Counted from the stretch's first letter, positions 39,676-50,635 are shown. The stretch is DNA of 64,000 nucleotides from Aculops lycopersici (GCA_015350385.1 WNKI01000004.1:1959164-2023163); one strand, 5' to 3'. Notes: generated by a model from the letters alone, not told the origin. Numbers and translations: made by a program.

Positions 39676-42600
39676 TCGACCCAAGTGGAGTTCAGGCAAA
39701 CGAATGAAGTCTAGATCATATTAGCAGGCAATATTTGAGCCATTAAAGTCTGTAGCGCGGTCCAGATTTTCTTATTCACCTGTGAGCAATATTTCGAATG
39801 TCGCCATCTTTATTGCAGAATCTGTGAATTGGACGGGTTCGAGATTGAAAGAGATACAGGATAACGTATTTGCAAACACTGTTGAAACTTGACCAAGCGA
39901 GAGCTAAGACCCTGGGGATGAGAAAATAACCGATCCCATAAATTTCAATTTCCATCTTTAGTACCATTCTCATAACGTTAAAGCGTCCAACCACTTAGCG
40001 GGCATTGGAGCGTGTGAGGCGCACGCATTCCATTTTGGGTGATGCCCTATGTGCTGCAGGAACTGGCCTCGACGCGTTCGCAGCCGATCATAACACAATG
40101 TGATAACAATTTCTATCTGCTTATCTCTTGGCTTAATCTTGATCCTCTTCCGGAATTCACATGCCTTTGATGAGGAATATGATATTGCTACCTCTTAGGC
40201 AAACTGTGCATGAAGTTGTCATCATTGCAAAGGTGTGATAAAGTCACACATAGTTCTTGGTTGAGACAGGCGACTATTAGTTTGAGCAGAAATGATGACA
40301 GATTGTCAGTGAGGCAAGCAAGCAAGAGGTTCAGCTTTGTTTGTTGTAACAATAAGGCAAAGTGATTTCAAGAGAAGAGTTTCCAGAGCGTAGGACTTTC
40401 GTGGATTGGCGGTGGTGGTGTGATTCTAAACCGTTTTGTTGACGCCATCAGATTCAACGGAGCGAGCACTTGATAGATTGAAGCATAAGATAATCGTAGG
40501 TTTTTGGTTGGCTAATCTGTCATTGTTGTATTATAGGCAACATGTGGAGTCACTTCTCTGTTTCACATTATCAAATCAACTCGCGAAAACATTGTAATAG
40601 TAAGCCAAGGGAAGCTGTTTGGTAAAGTAAATGCTTCATCCGCTTGGTGGTCTCTCGATCCCTACTTGACTATGCAGCGTCAAAGAGTAAACTTGTTGGT
40701 CCTATCGCACAATAATCGATGTTTCATTTAACAACCACTACACACAAAAGTGTGTGACTCAATAAACACGTGAGTTCATTAATGGAACCATTTAAATAAT
40801 GAACAATCATCAATTAGCCAACGATGATAATGAACTTTTTTACTGTATCTCAACCTCTCCACTAATCCGTATCCATATTTTCCACGAACGTCGCTGTAAA
40901 GGTGTGACCCAGTAACGCTTGCAAACAAACCACCGGTGGATTACCTGACAAACGGCGCGCTCTCAGTTTGGGTGGTTGGTGTTGATAGGTTTACCTTGAT
41001 TGGAAATTGATGGAATGATTCCACTGGATGCGAGGATTATGTTCTACGTCAATGGCGATGGCGATGCAAACTAAACCCACTGACCTCAAAGACGCCGCGA
41101 CCGAATGGAAAAGTTACTCTCTTGTGGTATCGTTGGTCAAAAGTTACCATTTACTTCAAGAGGATTATACGCACAATGAACGTTTCGAAACGACAACACC
41201 AACAACCACCTAATAGTAATAATAACAATAATAAACTTGAGAGGTACACAATGGAGTCCAGTGAGCAACTAGAACGACCGCATATCCACTCAAGTGAAAT
41301 GGGTGCTCCATTTGGTTTGCTGGTGCTCGCCTTTTGCCATTGCATGTAAATATAAAGAAATAGAGCACCAGCTAAAGGAGGCAGATAGCCAATTTGTTAC
41401 GTCGACCGCGGAAGCCCATTGACTTATGACTCTTCGAGTCGAGGGGAGAAGAGTGTTGAAATAAGCATGTGACACGCAACATTCAGCATTAGAGCAATGC
41501 GCCACGAACGCAACCAGTCGAAGTTATACCTACAAACAGAGCAGTCATCTTCTTTTTCTTCTGTTTACAGTGTCGAGTAGTTAATTTCAATGTTCGCCTG
41601 GTTGACCACAACGACGACTGTTTGGTTGTTTGGTACGCTGACATTGGAGAGCAATGGAGGTGGTTGTAGTAGTAGTAGTAGTATAAACATCAGCACAAAG
41701 TGTCAGTCGAACCACCAAAGTAGTCACCGCGAACCGGAAGCGTCAAGTTTGTTGCTGTTGTTGTTGTTTGGAGTTCTTATGTGTCGAAGTTGTTAGTTTA
41801 ATAAATCAATTCTACCAAAGGGGAAGGAGAGAGACTCCCAATCAGTTGGCTTGACTTTGATTGACTCCAGTTCGACTCGGGAGTTGCATTGCAACAAACA
41901 AATTGCATTGCAACGACCACCAAAACCAACTCAATAGTGATGATGTGCATCTTCCGGTTCTCGCTACCACTACCACCAATCTTATGGCGGTGGTATCATC
42001 ACTATAAGAGCCACTGCTACTCCTGTCGTCACAATCCAACTAGAAAGGTGGAGAGGCAAAGTGGTGATAGTTTTCTCCGGAACTACCTATTGCACGCGCG
42101 CCGCGCGTTGCTCGCTTGAGTTGCGATGCGTCGCATTGAATTGATACATCACTTTTGCGCAGTTTACAATGTAACACGGCCGAGGACGGCGACCACGCGT
42201 CTGCCTTTTGGAAAGGTACAACACTTTGCTTTGGCCAAACTTTTGTTGTCGCCACCACCGCCGTCGCCGCATGTGCGTCGGCCAATTTGCTCGCCTTCCT
42301 TAAACTCGAGGAGCGCAATCAAGCCGCCGACTATCATGAGCAACAATGGCCACGATGGACGCGCCTTTTCGCCTGGTTTAATCCCACGCGCGCAAACCGC
42401 TCGGCTGGTTGGCGGCCGCGGGATACAACCAATTGCCATTTCTCCACACTCATTCAAGTCGCCGAGTTGAGTTGATTTGAGTAGTTGGGGGTAGAGAGAA
42501 ATGGAGAGATCAGAAGGCTAGATAATGATCAAGAATCACGCGGTTGTATCGCACACTCGCGCCGCCACCGACGTTTGCCACGAGCCAACCGGAAGTCATC

Positions 42601-42959
42601 CGAGCCTACACAATTGCTGTCCCTGGTCGTCGGCGCTGAGTTTGTGTGGCGTAAAATTGCGTCATGGCGCATGCGCTTGCACTCTAGTGACTCTGCTCGT
42701 GATCTAGTTTTCCGATATCCGATGGGCAACTTCCGCTTGGAGCTGATTATAGGCGCAGCGACGAGCGCCTAAATCAGACCAAAAAGCGCAACCGCGACTC
42801 CTTCTGCTGCGCCCGTTTTGTTCCGGAAACTTTGGCGCTGCCGCTGTCATCGGTGCTGCAACCATTGGTTTAGTTTAGCTCGTGCAACTCGGGGATTCTA
42901 GTTTAGTTTAGTCAATCGATAGCAACACTAGTAGTAGAACCACAGGTAGATAAATAATC
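39676..42959. other. Gene-free upstream region of Pox neuro
   Basis: Short frames here have no recognisable domains. The left part is AT-rich. From about 42000 the DNA becomes GC-rich, up to the Pox neuro start. It includes a CACGTG E-box near 40769 and a pair of TTGCATTGCAAC dyads at 41884 and 41903. It probably holds Pox neuro enhancers and promoter. Confidence 0.55.
41884..41914. promoter_or_regulatory. Two copies of the dyad TTGCATTGCAAC
   Basis: TTGCATTGCAAC occurs at 41884-41895 and again at 41903-41914, 19 bp apart centre to centre. The near-palindrome TTGCAxTGCAA is compatible with a bZIP (C/EBP-like) site. It lies about 1.05 kb upstream of the Pox neuro ATG. Function is inferred only. 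Confidence 0.35.
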
Positions 42960-44297
42960 ATGGATCAACTCTTCACCAACAATCGGCCGGGTCAGGCGGG
43001 AGTCAATCAGTTGGGCGGCATCTTCGTTAACGGAAGACCACTTCCGCTTCATATTAGACAGAGAATCATTGAGTTGGCGTTGATTGGCGTGCGACCCTGC
43101 GACATTTCGCGCCAACTACTTGTTAGTCATGGGTGCGTTAGCAAGATCCTTACAAGATTCTATCAAACCGGAAGCATTAGACCAGGCTCGATTGGCGGAT
43201 CAAAGCCCAAGCAAGTGACCACTCCGCAAGTTGTCAAGCGAATCATTGAGCTCAAGTGTCAGTCGCCGACTTTGTTTGCTTGGGAAATTAGAGATCTATT
43301 AAGACGAGAGAGGCAACAGCAACGAAGCTCCTTTGTCATACCATCAATTTCATCTATCAATCGAATTCTCAGAACCCATCAGCCAGTTAGTCAATCGGGT
43401 AACACAAGTCAATCAACTGCTACCCTGAGTTCATTAACTCCAACCTCAACCATGTCTAGCTCAATGTCAAGTAGTCAACAACAGCAACAGCATCAGCAGC
43501 AACCAACAACATCTATCACCTCGTTTGCTCAGACAAATCCATTCACTCAAACAGGTGGCAGCAGCAGAGTTAATCGTCAATCTTCAAGCTCAACACCAGG
43601 GAGGTTATCGACTTCTAGTCAAGTCTTGAATCAATCACACCCACAAACAGATGGACAAATTCAAATGCCCAATTGTGCAATAGATCCAATGGCCAGTTTG
43701 CTAGCCTACCAATCGATCCAACAACATCTTCAATCCTCAATACCAATTGTCTTTACAACTGCGCAAACCAGTTCAAGTTCAGACACATCTATGAATAGTT
43801 TCCTTCAATTCAATAAAAGTCACAATAATAACTCAGCAGCTATAGAGCTGCAAATGAGCACACCGGGAGCTCACAATGGCGGCAGTGGTCGTGGCGATCG
43901 AGGTCACAACTCTAGATACATTGATTCCGCAAATGATAGGCGAAAATCTTCATATTTAATCAATGATATTCTAGAGCTGACTGTTAGCTCGTCATCAGCA
44001 TCTTCCAACATAAATAATAACAGTACTTCAAGATCAAATATCAATTATAAAAGTACCAATGATCATTTTTGCAAACCAAAATCCCATCGAGATTCAAGTG
44101 GAAGCGCGCAGATTAGCTCAGGTATCAAAAGGCCAAGGGCGCGCATTATTGACTCTATATCGGGACCAAGTAGGGCACAAGTGGTTGAAGCTAATAAAGG
44201 TGTTATTGATGGCGAACAAAATGATTCAAATCTTGAAGAGGACAAAGATGGGAGTGATGAATATGATGGAGATATAATAGATGTTTTGCATGATTAA
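42960..44297 (+). CDS. Poxn: Pox neuro paired-domain transcription factor
   Basis: A 445-aa nuclear factor with a paired domain at residues ~11-137 and no homeodomain. GQAGVNQLGGIFVNGRPLP opens the domain. The combination ISRQLLVSHGCVSKILTRFYQTGSIRPGSIGGSK (key part LLVSHGCVSKILTRFY) and KQVTTPQVVK is specific to Pox neuro rather than Pax2/5/8, Pax1/9 or Pax3/7. IPSISSINRILRT closes it. One to two extra residues sit in the final loop, where Pax proteins normally have a VCD motif; here it reads RRERQQQRSS. The remainder is Ser/Gln/Asn-rich with an acidic C-terminal tail (EEDKDGSDEYDGDIIDV). In flies the gene specifies poly-innervated chemosensory organs (family knowledge). A poly(A) signal follows at 44309. 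Confidence 0.93.
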   Translation: MDQLFTNNRPGQAGVNQLGGIFVNGRPLPLHIRQRIIELALIGVRPCDISRQLLVSHGCVSKILTRFYQTGSIRPGSIGGSKPKQVTTPQVVKRIIELKCQSPTLFAWEIRDLLRRERQQQRSSFVIPSISSINRILRTHQPVSQSGNTSQSTATLSSLTPTSTMSSSMSSSQQQQQHQQQPTTSITSFAQTNPFTQTGGSSRVNRQSSSSTPGRLSTSSQVLNQSHPQTDGQIQMPNCAIDPMASLLAYQSIQQHLQSSIPIVFTTAQTSSSSDTSMNSFLQFNKSHNNNSAAIELQMSTPGAHNGGSGRGDRGHNSRYIDSANDRRKSSYLINDILELTVSSSSASSNINNNSTSRSNINYKSTNDHFCKPKSHRDSSGSAQISSGIKRPRARIIDSISGPSRAQVVEANKGVIDGEQNDSNLEEDKDGSDEYDGDIIDVLHD

Positions 44298-44656
44298 TCG
44301 ATTTCAATAATAAAGATGTCGTGAATAGGTAACTTGAATCCAGTTAGGTCCGAGCGTAAAAAATTCTGACCAAATCGCGCCTTTTTACCTACGCATATGT
44401 CACGTGTTTTCCCCCAATCTAAGAGTGTTTGCTTCTTTCCCCTCGTAGGCTAACATAGATTATCTGTTCACTTGCATAAACTGGTGAGTTTACATAGTGA
44501 CTGGCCGGGCTTTAAGCTGACGTAACTATGATATCTTACCATTAAATCTAATAACATTACAACATTTGCCTAATTTAATCAATCGTTATTGAGCCAATTA
44601 TTTTTCGTCTAATCCATACTATAGCTAAACAATTCAAAATCAACGTTGAAAATACA
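44298..44656. other. Spacer between Pox neuro and TRPC
   Basis: It contains AATAAA at 44309-44314, 12 bp after the Pox neuro stop, and a GTCACGTGT E-box at 44399-44407. No gene. Confidence 0.5.
44309..44314 (+). terminator. Poly(A) signal for Pox neuro
   Basis: AATAAA starts 12 bp after the stop codon, implying a very short 3' UTR. Confidence 0.55.
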
Positions 44657-47600
44657 ATGAATGCAGTGGAGAGAAAGTTTCTATTAGCAGTGGAAAGGGG
44701 TGATATCAATACTTTGAAAGCTTTACTTAACTCGGATCGTCGCGGACTAGACATCAATTGTTGTGATCCACTAGCTCGGAATGCCCTTGTCATCGCAATC
44801 GACAATGAAAACTTGGAGATTGTCAAGATTTTGATAGAGGCCGGAATAAGAGTTGGCGATGCCTTACTCTATGCAATTGATGAGAACTTTGTGGAAGCCG
44901 TCGAGTTACTTTTAGATCACGAGCAAGTTAATACTAACTCAGGTAGACGGCCCTCCTGGGAGCAGGATCGCGAAAATAGTTTCTTTAGTGCCGATATGAC
45001 ACCAATAATCCTTGCTGCTCATAGAAATAACTTTGAAATCATCAAAATACTCCTAGATCGTCGCATCTCGCGACTACCTGATCCTCACGAGCCCCAATGT
45101 GATTGTGAGTCATGTCAAGAGGCTAGGGCCAGAGATTGTTTGAAGCATTCAAGATCTCGAATTAACGCCTACAGGGCATTAGCTTCACCTTGCCTCATGG
45201 CCTTGTCAAGTCCAGACCCTTTGTTGGCGGCCTTTCAGATGAGTGCAAAATTGGAAAACTTGGCCAAGATGGAGCCAGAGTATAAGGAGGATTATTTGAG
45301 ATTGAGATCACAATGTCAGAATTTTGCCACAAGATTGTTGGATTATACGAGAACGAGCAAGGAGATGGAGATTTTACTTAATTATAGCGACGAGTATGTG
45401 GATGGCAAAAAGCAGAGACAGGCTACAATGGAAGATCCTAATAGAACACTGCAACCTCAGGAGAGTATGTACGAGATGTCATTGCGAACCACAACCACTA
45501 GCTTGGATAAGTCGAACAACTCGAACTCAAGTGGAATGGATGGATCTCTAAATGACTCTTATCACAGTGGCCAACAGTTTGCTCCCAATTACAATATTAT
45601 GTTTGCCAAGAAGGTATCTGTACTCTCATTGGATAGTGTTACTGGTCGACATGAATCCTACAGAAGCGATATGCGATTGGCCAGGTTAAAGTTGGCTATA
45701 CAATGCAAGCAAAAGACCTTCTGTGCTCATCCAAATATTCAGGAGTTGCTAGCGACAATGTGGTACGAGAATTTGCCCGGCTTCCGTCGCAAGAATCCGT
45801 TTGCTCAAACTTTGCAGATTTTAATGATTGGTTTCATGTTTCCCGTCTATTCAATAGCCTACCTGGTTGCTCCACACTCAAAACTTGGCCGCTACATCAA
45901 AAAGCCATTCATTAAGTTTATCTGTCACTCGGCAAGTTACATAACCTTCCTCATTGTCCTGATACTGGCCTCGCAACGAGTTGAAGCCTTCTACAGTTGG
46001 ACAAGTGTCATGAAATTATTTTCAATCCAGGATTCATCGGTCGTAACCACAGAGACTAATCTCACTTTGCTTAAGAAAATGCCAGCTCCAACTACTGACT
46101 ACGATGATATGGAAATCAACGCACTTGCTGCCCTATACAAAATGGGCGCCAGTCAGGGTGGCGCCACGACGGCTAGGGGATTAGAGAGTTTGAGTAAGAT
46201 TTTTGAGCAATTGCCTGCCTCGGCAAAGAAGAGGGGCACTCCACCTTCGCCCATTGAAATGGTTATCCTGCTTTGGGTTGTTGCCTTGATTTGGGCCGAA
46301 GTGAAGCAGGTGAGAGTGTTGGGAATGAACTATTACAAAGCGGACATGTGGAATATCTTGGATTCAGTTGCAAGTGGTTTCTATATTGGAACCATTATTC
46401 TGAGAATCATCTCATACGTCGAATCAAATGAGGCGTCCAATGAGGTGGCTAGAGAGCATTGGCATGCCTATGATCCAACATTACTTAGCGAGGGTCTCTT
46501 TGCAGCGGCAACCATATTCAGTGCCCTCAAGTTGGTTTACATATTTTCGGTTAACCCTTACCTGGGACCCTTGCAAATAAGTCTCGGCAGGATGATCATT
46601 GACATCCTCCGATTCTCTTGGATTTACATGCTTGTATTATTCTCCTTTGCTTGTGGCATGAATCAACTCCTTTGGTACTATGCAGACTTGGAACGTCATC
46701 AGTGTCTCAATGTAACCAATTACAGTCTGGCCCAATACTACAGCGCTCAGCATGACAAAAGTCATTCACCTCCCCCTTTGGATGGAAGTATGATTGTAAC
46801 AACAAGGGGTATGACATCATCGCATAACCCGTTCTTGATGGAACACGAGAGCCAATTTGCCGAGTCCCCCTCGAACTTGGCGCATCTTTTGAACGTATCC
46901 AACGCAACACTTGGTTTCGTTACAAACGTTACCTCAATGCCAATTACCACTACCTCTGGCTTCTCGGAATCTTCACCGGTGTCGACCACGGCATCGACGC
47001 TAACAACAACATTAGCATCTGCAACATCCCCAATCCTGGCGGCAGCAGCAACAACAACAACAACTCCGAGCTCAACATCAACGTCAACCACGACCACAAC
47101 AACAACCACCACCACAGCCTCTACAGTAGAGTCAGACGACGAGAAGATCATGGAGGAGGCGCTAACTGCATCCATGGAGGATGATTCATCGAAGCCACCT
47201 GTAACCATCGATGACTCATGCAAAACTTGGCGCCACTTCTCGAACGTGTTCGAATCATCGCAAACTCTATTCTGGGCCACCTTCGGTTTGAGCGACTTGG
47301 AGAACTTTGATCTCACTGGCATTAGGCAGTATACAAGATTTTGGGCTTTACTTATGTTTGGTTGCTATTGTTTTATTAATGTAATTGTTGTGCTGAACCT
47401 ATTAATTGCCATGATGAATCATTCGTATGTTAAGATTTGGAAAAAGTCCGATATTGAGTGGAAATTTGCACGAACTCGCCTGTGGATGTCCTATTTTGAC
47501 ACTGGCTCGACAGTTCCCGCTCCGTTTAACATAATTCCATCGCTAAAGTCCATTGTAAACTTAGGTCGCCGGCTACCCACAACAAAGAACTCACCCCACG

Positions 47601-47776
47601 CAGAGATTTGTGAGCGCCAATTAACGATGGCCTACAGGAATGTCGTCAGAACTTTGGTTCGCAGGTATCTAGTGAAGGAGCAGAGGACATTGGAGAAGAA
47701 GCGTGAGTTGACGGAGGCAAAGTTAAATCGGTGGGCCAAATTGAATGCCTTTGACAAGGAGCTATTCTTTCAATGA
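44657..47776 (+). CDS. TRPC-family cation channel (trp/trpl/TRPgamma type) with Thr-rich pore turret
   Basis: A 1039-aa plasma-membrane channel. The N-terminal ankyrin repeats occupy ~5-150, including CDPLARNALVIAIDNENLEIVKILIEA. The conserved TRPC linker has CDCESCQEA and AYRALASPC. Six TM helices run from ~395 to ~905. The pore helix and filter read ESSQTLFWATFGLSDL, S6 has RFWALLMFGCYCFINVIVVLNLLIAMMNHSY (key part LNLLIAMMNHSY), and the TRP box is EWKFARTRLW (~934). VPAPFNIIPSLKSI is also diagnostic. Between S5 and the pore helix (~676-850) lies a stretch of ~170 residues with several N-glycosylation sequons and a poly-Thr/Ser mucin-like segment; fly TRP has about 30 residues there. The C-terminus ends about 60 residues after the conserved NVVRTLVRRYL block, without the long tail of insect TRP. 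Confidence 0.92.
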   Translation: MNAVERKFLLAVERGDINTLKALLNSDRRGLDINCCDPLARNALVIAIDNENLEIVKILIEAGIRVGDALLYAIDENFVEAVELLLDHEQVNTNSGRRPSWEQDRENSFFSADMTPIILAAHRNNFEIIKILLDRRISRLPDPHEPQCDCESCQEARARDCLKHSRSRINAYRALASPCLMALSSPDPLLAAFQMSAKLENLAKMEPEYKEDYLRLRSQCQNFATRLLDYTRTSKEMEILLNYSDEYVDGKKQRQATMEDPNRTLQPQESMYEMSLRTTTTSLDKSNNSNSSGMDGSLNDSYHSGQQFAPNYNIMFAKKVSVLSLDSVTGRHESYRSDMRLARLKLAIQCKQKTFCAHPNIQELLATMWYENLPGFRRKNPFAQTLQILMIGFMFPVYSIAYLVAPHSKLGRYIKKPFIKFICHSASYITFLIVLILASQRVEAFYSWTSVMKLFSIQDSSVVTTETNLTLLKKMPAPTTDYDDMEINALAALYKMGASQGGATTARGLESLSKIFEQLPASAKKRGTPPSPIEMVILLWVVALIWAEVKQVRVLGMNYYKADMWNILDSVASGFYIGTIILRIISYVESNEASNEVAREHWHAYDPTLLSEGLFAAATIFSALKLVYIFSVNPYLGPLQISLGRMIIDILRFSWIYMLVLFSFACGMNQLLWYYADLERHQCLNVTNYSLAQYYSAQHDKSHSPPPLDGSMIVTTRGMTSSHNPFLMEHESQFAESPSNLAHLLNVSNATLGFVTNVTSMPITTTSGFSESSPVSTTASTLTTTLASATSPILAAAATTTTTPSSTSTSTTTTTTTTTTASTVESDDEKIMEEALTASMEDDSSKPPVTIDDSCKTWRHFSNVFESSQTLFWATFGLSDLENFDLTGIRQYTRFWALLMFGCYCFINVIVVLNLLIAMMNHSYVKIWKKSDIEWKFARTRLWMSYFDTGSTVPAPFNIIPSLKSIVNLGRRLPTTKNSPHAEICERQLTMAYRNVVRTLVRRYLVKEQRTLEKKRELTEAKLNRWAKLNAFDKELFFQ

Positions 47777-48780
47777 TAAACTCTCAGCCGAAACCCTTTC
47801 GCCAGGTTTTGTTTCATCCAATCTAGTCTTTCAAGTGAGCAACAGGTTACCCCGTTGTGTCGGTGGCTGCAACTGCGGCGTCGGCAACGACAAGATCAGC
47901 GCCGCCACTGACGAACTTGCTCGAGGCTCGCCAATCTAGTTGTTATCTTGTGGTCGGCCTCCTCCTCCAACTTTAACTCCAACCACAACTCGAGCTCAAA
48001 CTCAAGTCTCTGTGTTGATAATAGAATTTGACTGTAAAAACACACTCCTCACACAGCGATGTCGATGTCTATCAAGGCGGCAGGAGCAGCAGCAAAAGTT
48101 TGCGCTTTGCCATGTTGAGCTCACAGGCAACAAGTGGCAGTAGAAAGCTTGCGATAGAGGGACGTCGCAGTCTTGCTAGAGTCGGCGCCGCTGCCAACAC
48201 TGGATCTCGCTTGCCACTCGTTAGTAGTAAAACCACTACCATTTCACTGTTACTGCACACACACTATTGCTGCTTGTGGAGTCAGCAGTCGTAGCAACGG
48301 CAGCGGCAGCAGCAACAACAACAGCAGCAGCCGCAATAATAATAATAACAAAAAACCCACTTCGTGTGAGCGTGTGTCCTAAAAAAAGTTCATTGTATCT
48401 GTGTGATGATCAATCAGAAACTGAGAGTTGGAATTTCCATATTCCATTCAAACAAAGTTGATGGATTTTTATATAATCCATCACTAATATCAACTACAAC
48501 TATCACTTTTATTGGCAGTCAGAATAAACCAGATAGATGAGCCAAGGTGTTTTGCTATTGATGACTGTCTTCTCTTTGTGATACTACTACTACGTTTTTT
48601 AGAATTTCAAATTCAACTTCAGTGTTGAACGAGAATTGGAGGCAATAAGGTCAAACGAGGCAATTGCATAACATATTAGTACTGTTGTAAATTAATATCT
48701 AATATACATACAAATACAAGAAACAATCCAAGCCAAATAGCCAAACCTAAAAGCATAGAATAACAAGATCACTATTACTT
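47777..48780. other. Spacer between TRPC and cactus
   Basis: No gene is supported. It holds AAT/CAG-rich simple sequence near 48300-48350 and a 9-bp hairpin at 48459-48483. The last 200 bp before the cactus ATG are AT-rich. Confidence 0.5.
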
Positions 48781-50007
48781 ATGGAGACCCAAATTTCACA
48801 AGAGGCAACAGGTGAATACCTGGATAGCGCTTGTTGCATTGGAAGCAACAACCAGCAGCATAATGATAGTAGACAAGATTCACGACGAAGTGTCGATTGG
48901 CGAGACTCTGGTATCGTTATCGACGAAGACCATCCCTTTTACTCTTTCGACACCATAGGCGACTTTGGCAAGCAACAGCAACAATTGCCATTTGAACATC
49001 AATATCAACAACAAGAACCAAGATCGTCGCTAGCAACAACAATAGCAACACCAAATTATCAGTATCACTCCTCCTCTTCATCTTCTCAGTATTCATTCAG
49101 TCAAGATTGCGACGACGACGGCGATACCATTCTGCATCTGGCTGTCGTTGGGTCCACCGTCGATATTGTTAAAGATCTCATCAAACGCGTAGCCATTAGT
49201 CCAGTTTATAATCATCTGGACGCCATAAATAATATGCTACACACTCCAATGCATGTGGCCACCATGGCCAACAGGCCAGAGATGGTTGAGCTTTTGCTAC
49301 AATCAGGCGCCAAATATGACATTCAAGATAGAAGAGGTAACTCACCATTGCACAAGGCTTGCGAGAAGGGATTCAATGAGATTGTAATAGTTATTTTAGA
49401 TTTTGTTAGAAAGGTTGGCGAGACCACTGAATCAGGAAGCAATAGTTCATTGAGACAACTATTGGAGATGGCCAATTTTGATGGGCAAACTTGCTTACAC
49501 TTGGCAGCCATTCATGATAGAAGACAAACATTAGAAATACTCATTAGCAAATACGGAGCACAAGTTAATTGTAGAGATAGTAAATCGGGCGAAACAATAC
49601 TTCATAAGGCAGTGCAAAGGTATAATTCAAATCTAGTTGAGTTTATATTAAGCCTACAACAGCAACATTGTAATGAAGCCGATTATTCCAATAGAACGCC
49701 ATTAGATTTGATCGAGCAGCTTAGGGATTCGCGAATCGCGATGACTCAACGAGGAACCTTAGCCAAGATAGAAGAATTAATTAAAAATAGAATTCAAGTT
49801 TGTATCCAACAAAACGGATGCTGTATTCAAGCGCCCCTGCGCAAACCAATCGGCGAGCTACTTTCATCCTCGTCATCCTCCGACTCAGATTCGGGGTCAT
49901 CAGTATGTAGCGACGATGGCAGCGAGTTTAGTCCAGATCTTGGATCCGATGAGTCAGACTCGTCGCTGCGAGTCAATGGACACGGCGAGGCGCCCATTGT
50001 AATGTGA
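48781..50007 (+). CDS. cact: IkB family inhibitor (cactus orthologue)
   Basis: A 408-aa cytoplasmic inhibitor of Dorsal/Dif-type NF-kB in the Toll pathway. The N-terminal regulatory region is Gln-rich and has RDSGIVIDED (D42-S43-G44), a phosphodegron-like motif with a single serine. Five to six ankyrin repeats follow at ~114-327: DGDTILHLAVVGS, LHTPMHVATMANRPEMVELLL, GNSPLHKACEKG, GQTCLHLAAIHDR, GETILHKAVQR and RTPLDLIEQL. The C-terminus has a PEST-like acidic Ser/Asp block (~355-400), as in cactus and IkB-alpha, where CK2 controls turnover. AATAAA is at 50091. The other IkB-like candidate would be a Relish-type C-terminal half, but no Rel domain is present. Confidence 0.88.
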   Translation: METQISQEATGEYLDSACCIGSNNQQHNDSRQDSRRSVDWRDSGIVIDEDHPFYSFDTIGDFGKQQQQLPFEHQYQQQEPRSSLATTIATPNYQYHSSSSSSQYSFSQDCDDDGDTILHLAVVGSTVDIVKDLIKRVAISPVYNHLDAINNMLHTPMHVATMANRPEMVELLLQSGAKYDIQDRRGNSPLHKACEKGFNEIVIVILDFVRKVGETTESGSNSSLRQLLEMANFDGQTCLHLAAIHDRRQTLEILISKYGAQVNCRDSKSGETILHKAVQRYNSNLVEFILSLQQQHCNEADYSNRTPLDLIEQLRDSRIAMTQRGTLAKIEELIKNRIQVCIQQNGCCIQAPLRKPIGELLSSSSSSDSDSGSSVCSDDGSEFSPDLGSDESDSSLRVNGHGEAPIVM

Positions 50008-50635
50008 GCCTATTGTTGATTTTGAAGGCCAACAAGAACTTGTTGAACGCAGCACAGTTAGACAATTGATGCGATTCAAGAGGATTTAGTAATAAAGTTG
50101 AATATATTTAATAGATAGATGGAAAACCTTCATCACTTGTTGCATGTTGCTGGTTTTGTTGCATTGATTGCTCAAGAGGTTTATTGAGTAGAATGATGAT
50201 GATTGTGGTTGGTGGTTGGTGGTCGATGGTGATGTAATTAGAAGATTCTGTGCAACAACAGTACACTCCTGTTGCTCTTGTCTCAGTTGCGATCTAATCT
50301 AGGCGTCACCATTGTCGTGTCCGCTTTAGTTGAGATAACAATCAATCGGTAATGTTGGCTAATCACAATTATGGTCGCCAATGGGGATTGATTGCAAATC
50401 CACATTGTTGATTTGGCCATTGGAGTAAAACCGAGCTTGCAATTTTTGCGGAACAATCACTTTCGTCGCCTTGATTGGATTGGCAAGTTTGCATTTTTCT
50501 TGTGCAAATCATCGATCTAATGACATTACTTTAAATCGATCTCAAGACATCACCACATATAAACACTAATATTGAGAGTATTTTTTGAATTTATTTCACT
50601 TCCTTTCTATTGAATCATACTAGTGAAGGACCAAG
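50008..50635. other. Spacer between cactus and PBG synthase
   Basis: No gene seen. It contains the cactus poly(A) signal (50091-50096) and an AT-rich promoter-side stretch. A CATATAAAC word lies about 80 bp upstream of the PBG synthase ATG. Confidence 0.5.
50091..50096 (+). terminator. Poly(A) signal for cactus
   Basis: AATAAA occurs 84 bp after the stop codon at 50007. Confidence 0.55.

Noticed and set aside
39820..39850. GGGTTCGAGATT, considered as a tRNA B box
   Set aside because: No A box at the right distance upstream and no cloverleaf could be drawn. No tRNA gene was found elsewhere by eye.
46762..47322. 186-codon minus-strand ORF opposite TRPC
   Set aside because: A Val-rich shadow of the Thr-rich turret on the opposite strand.
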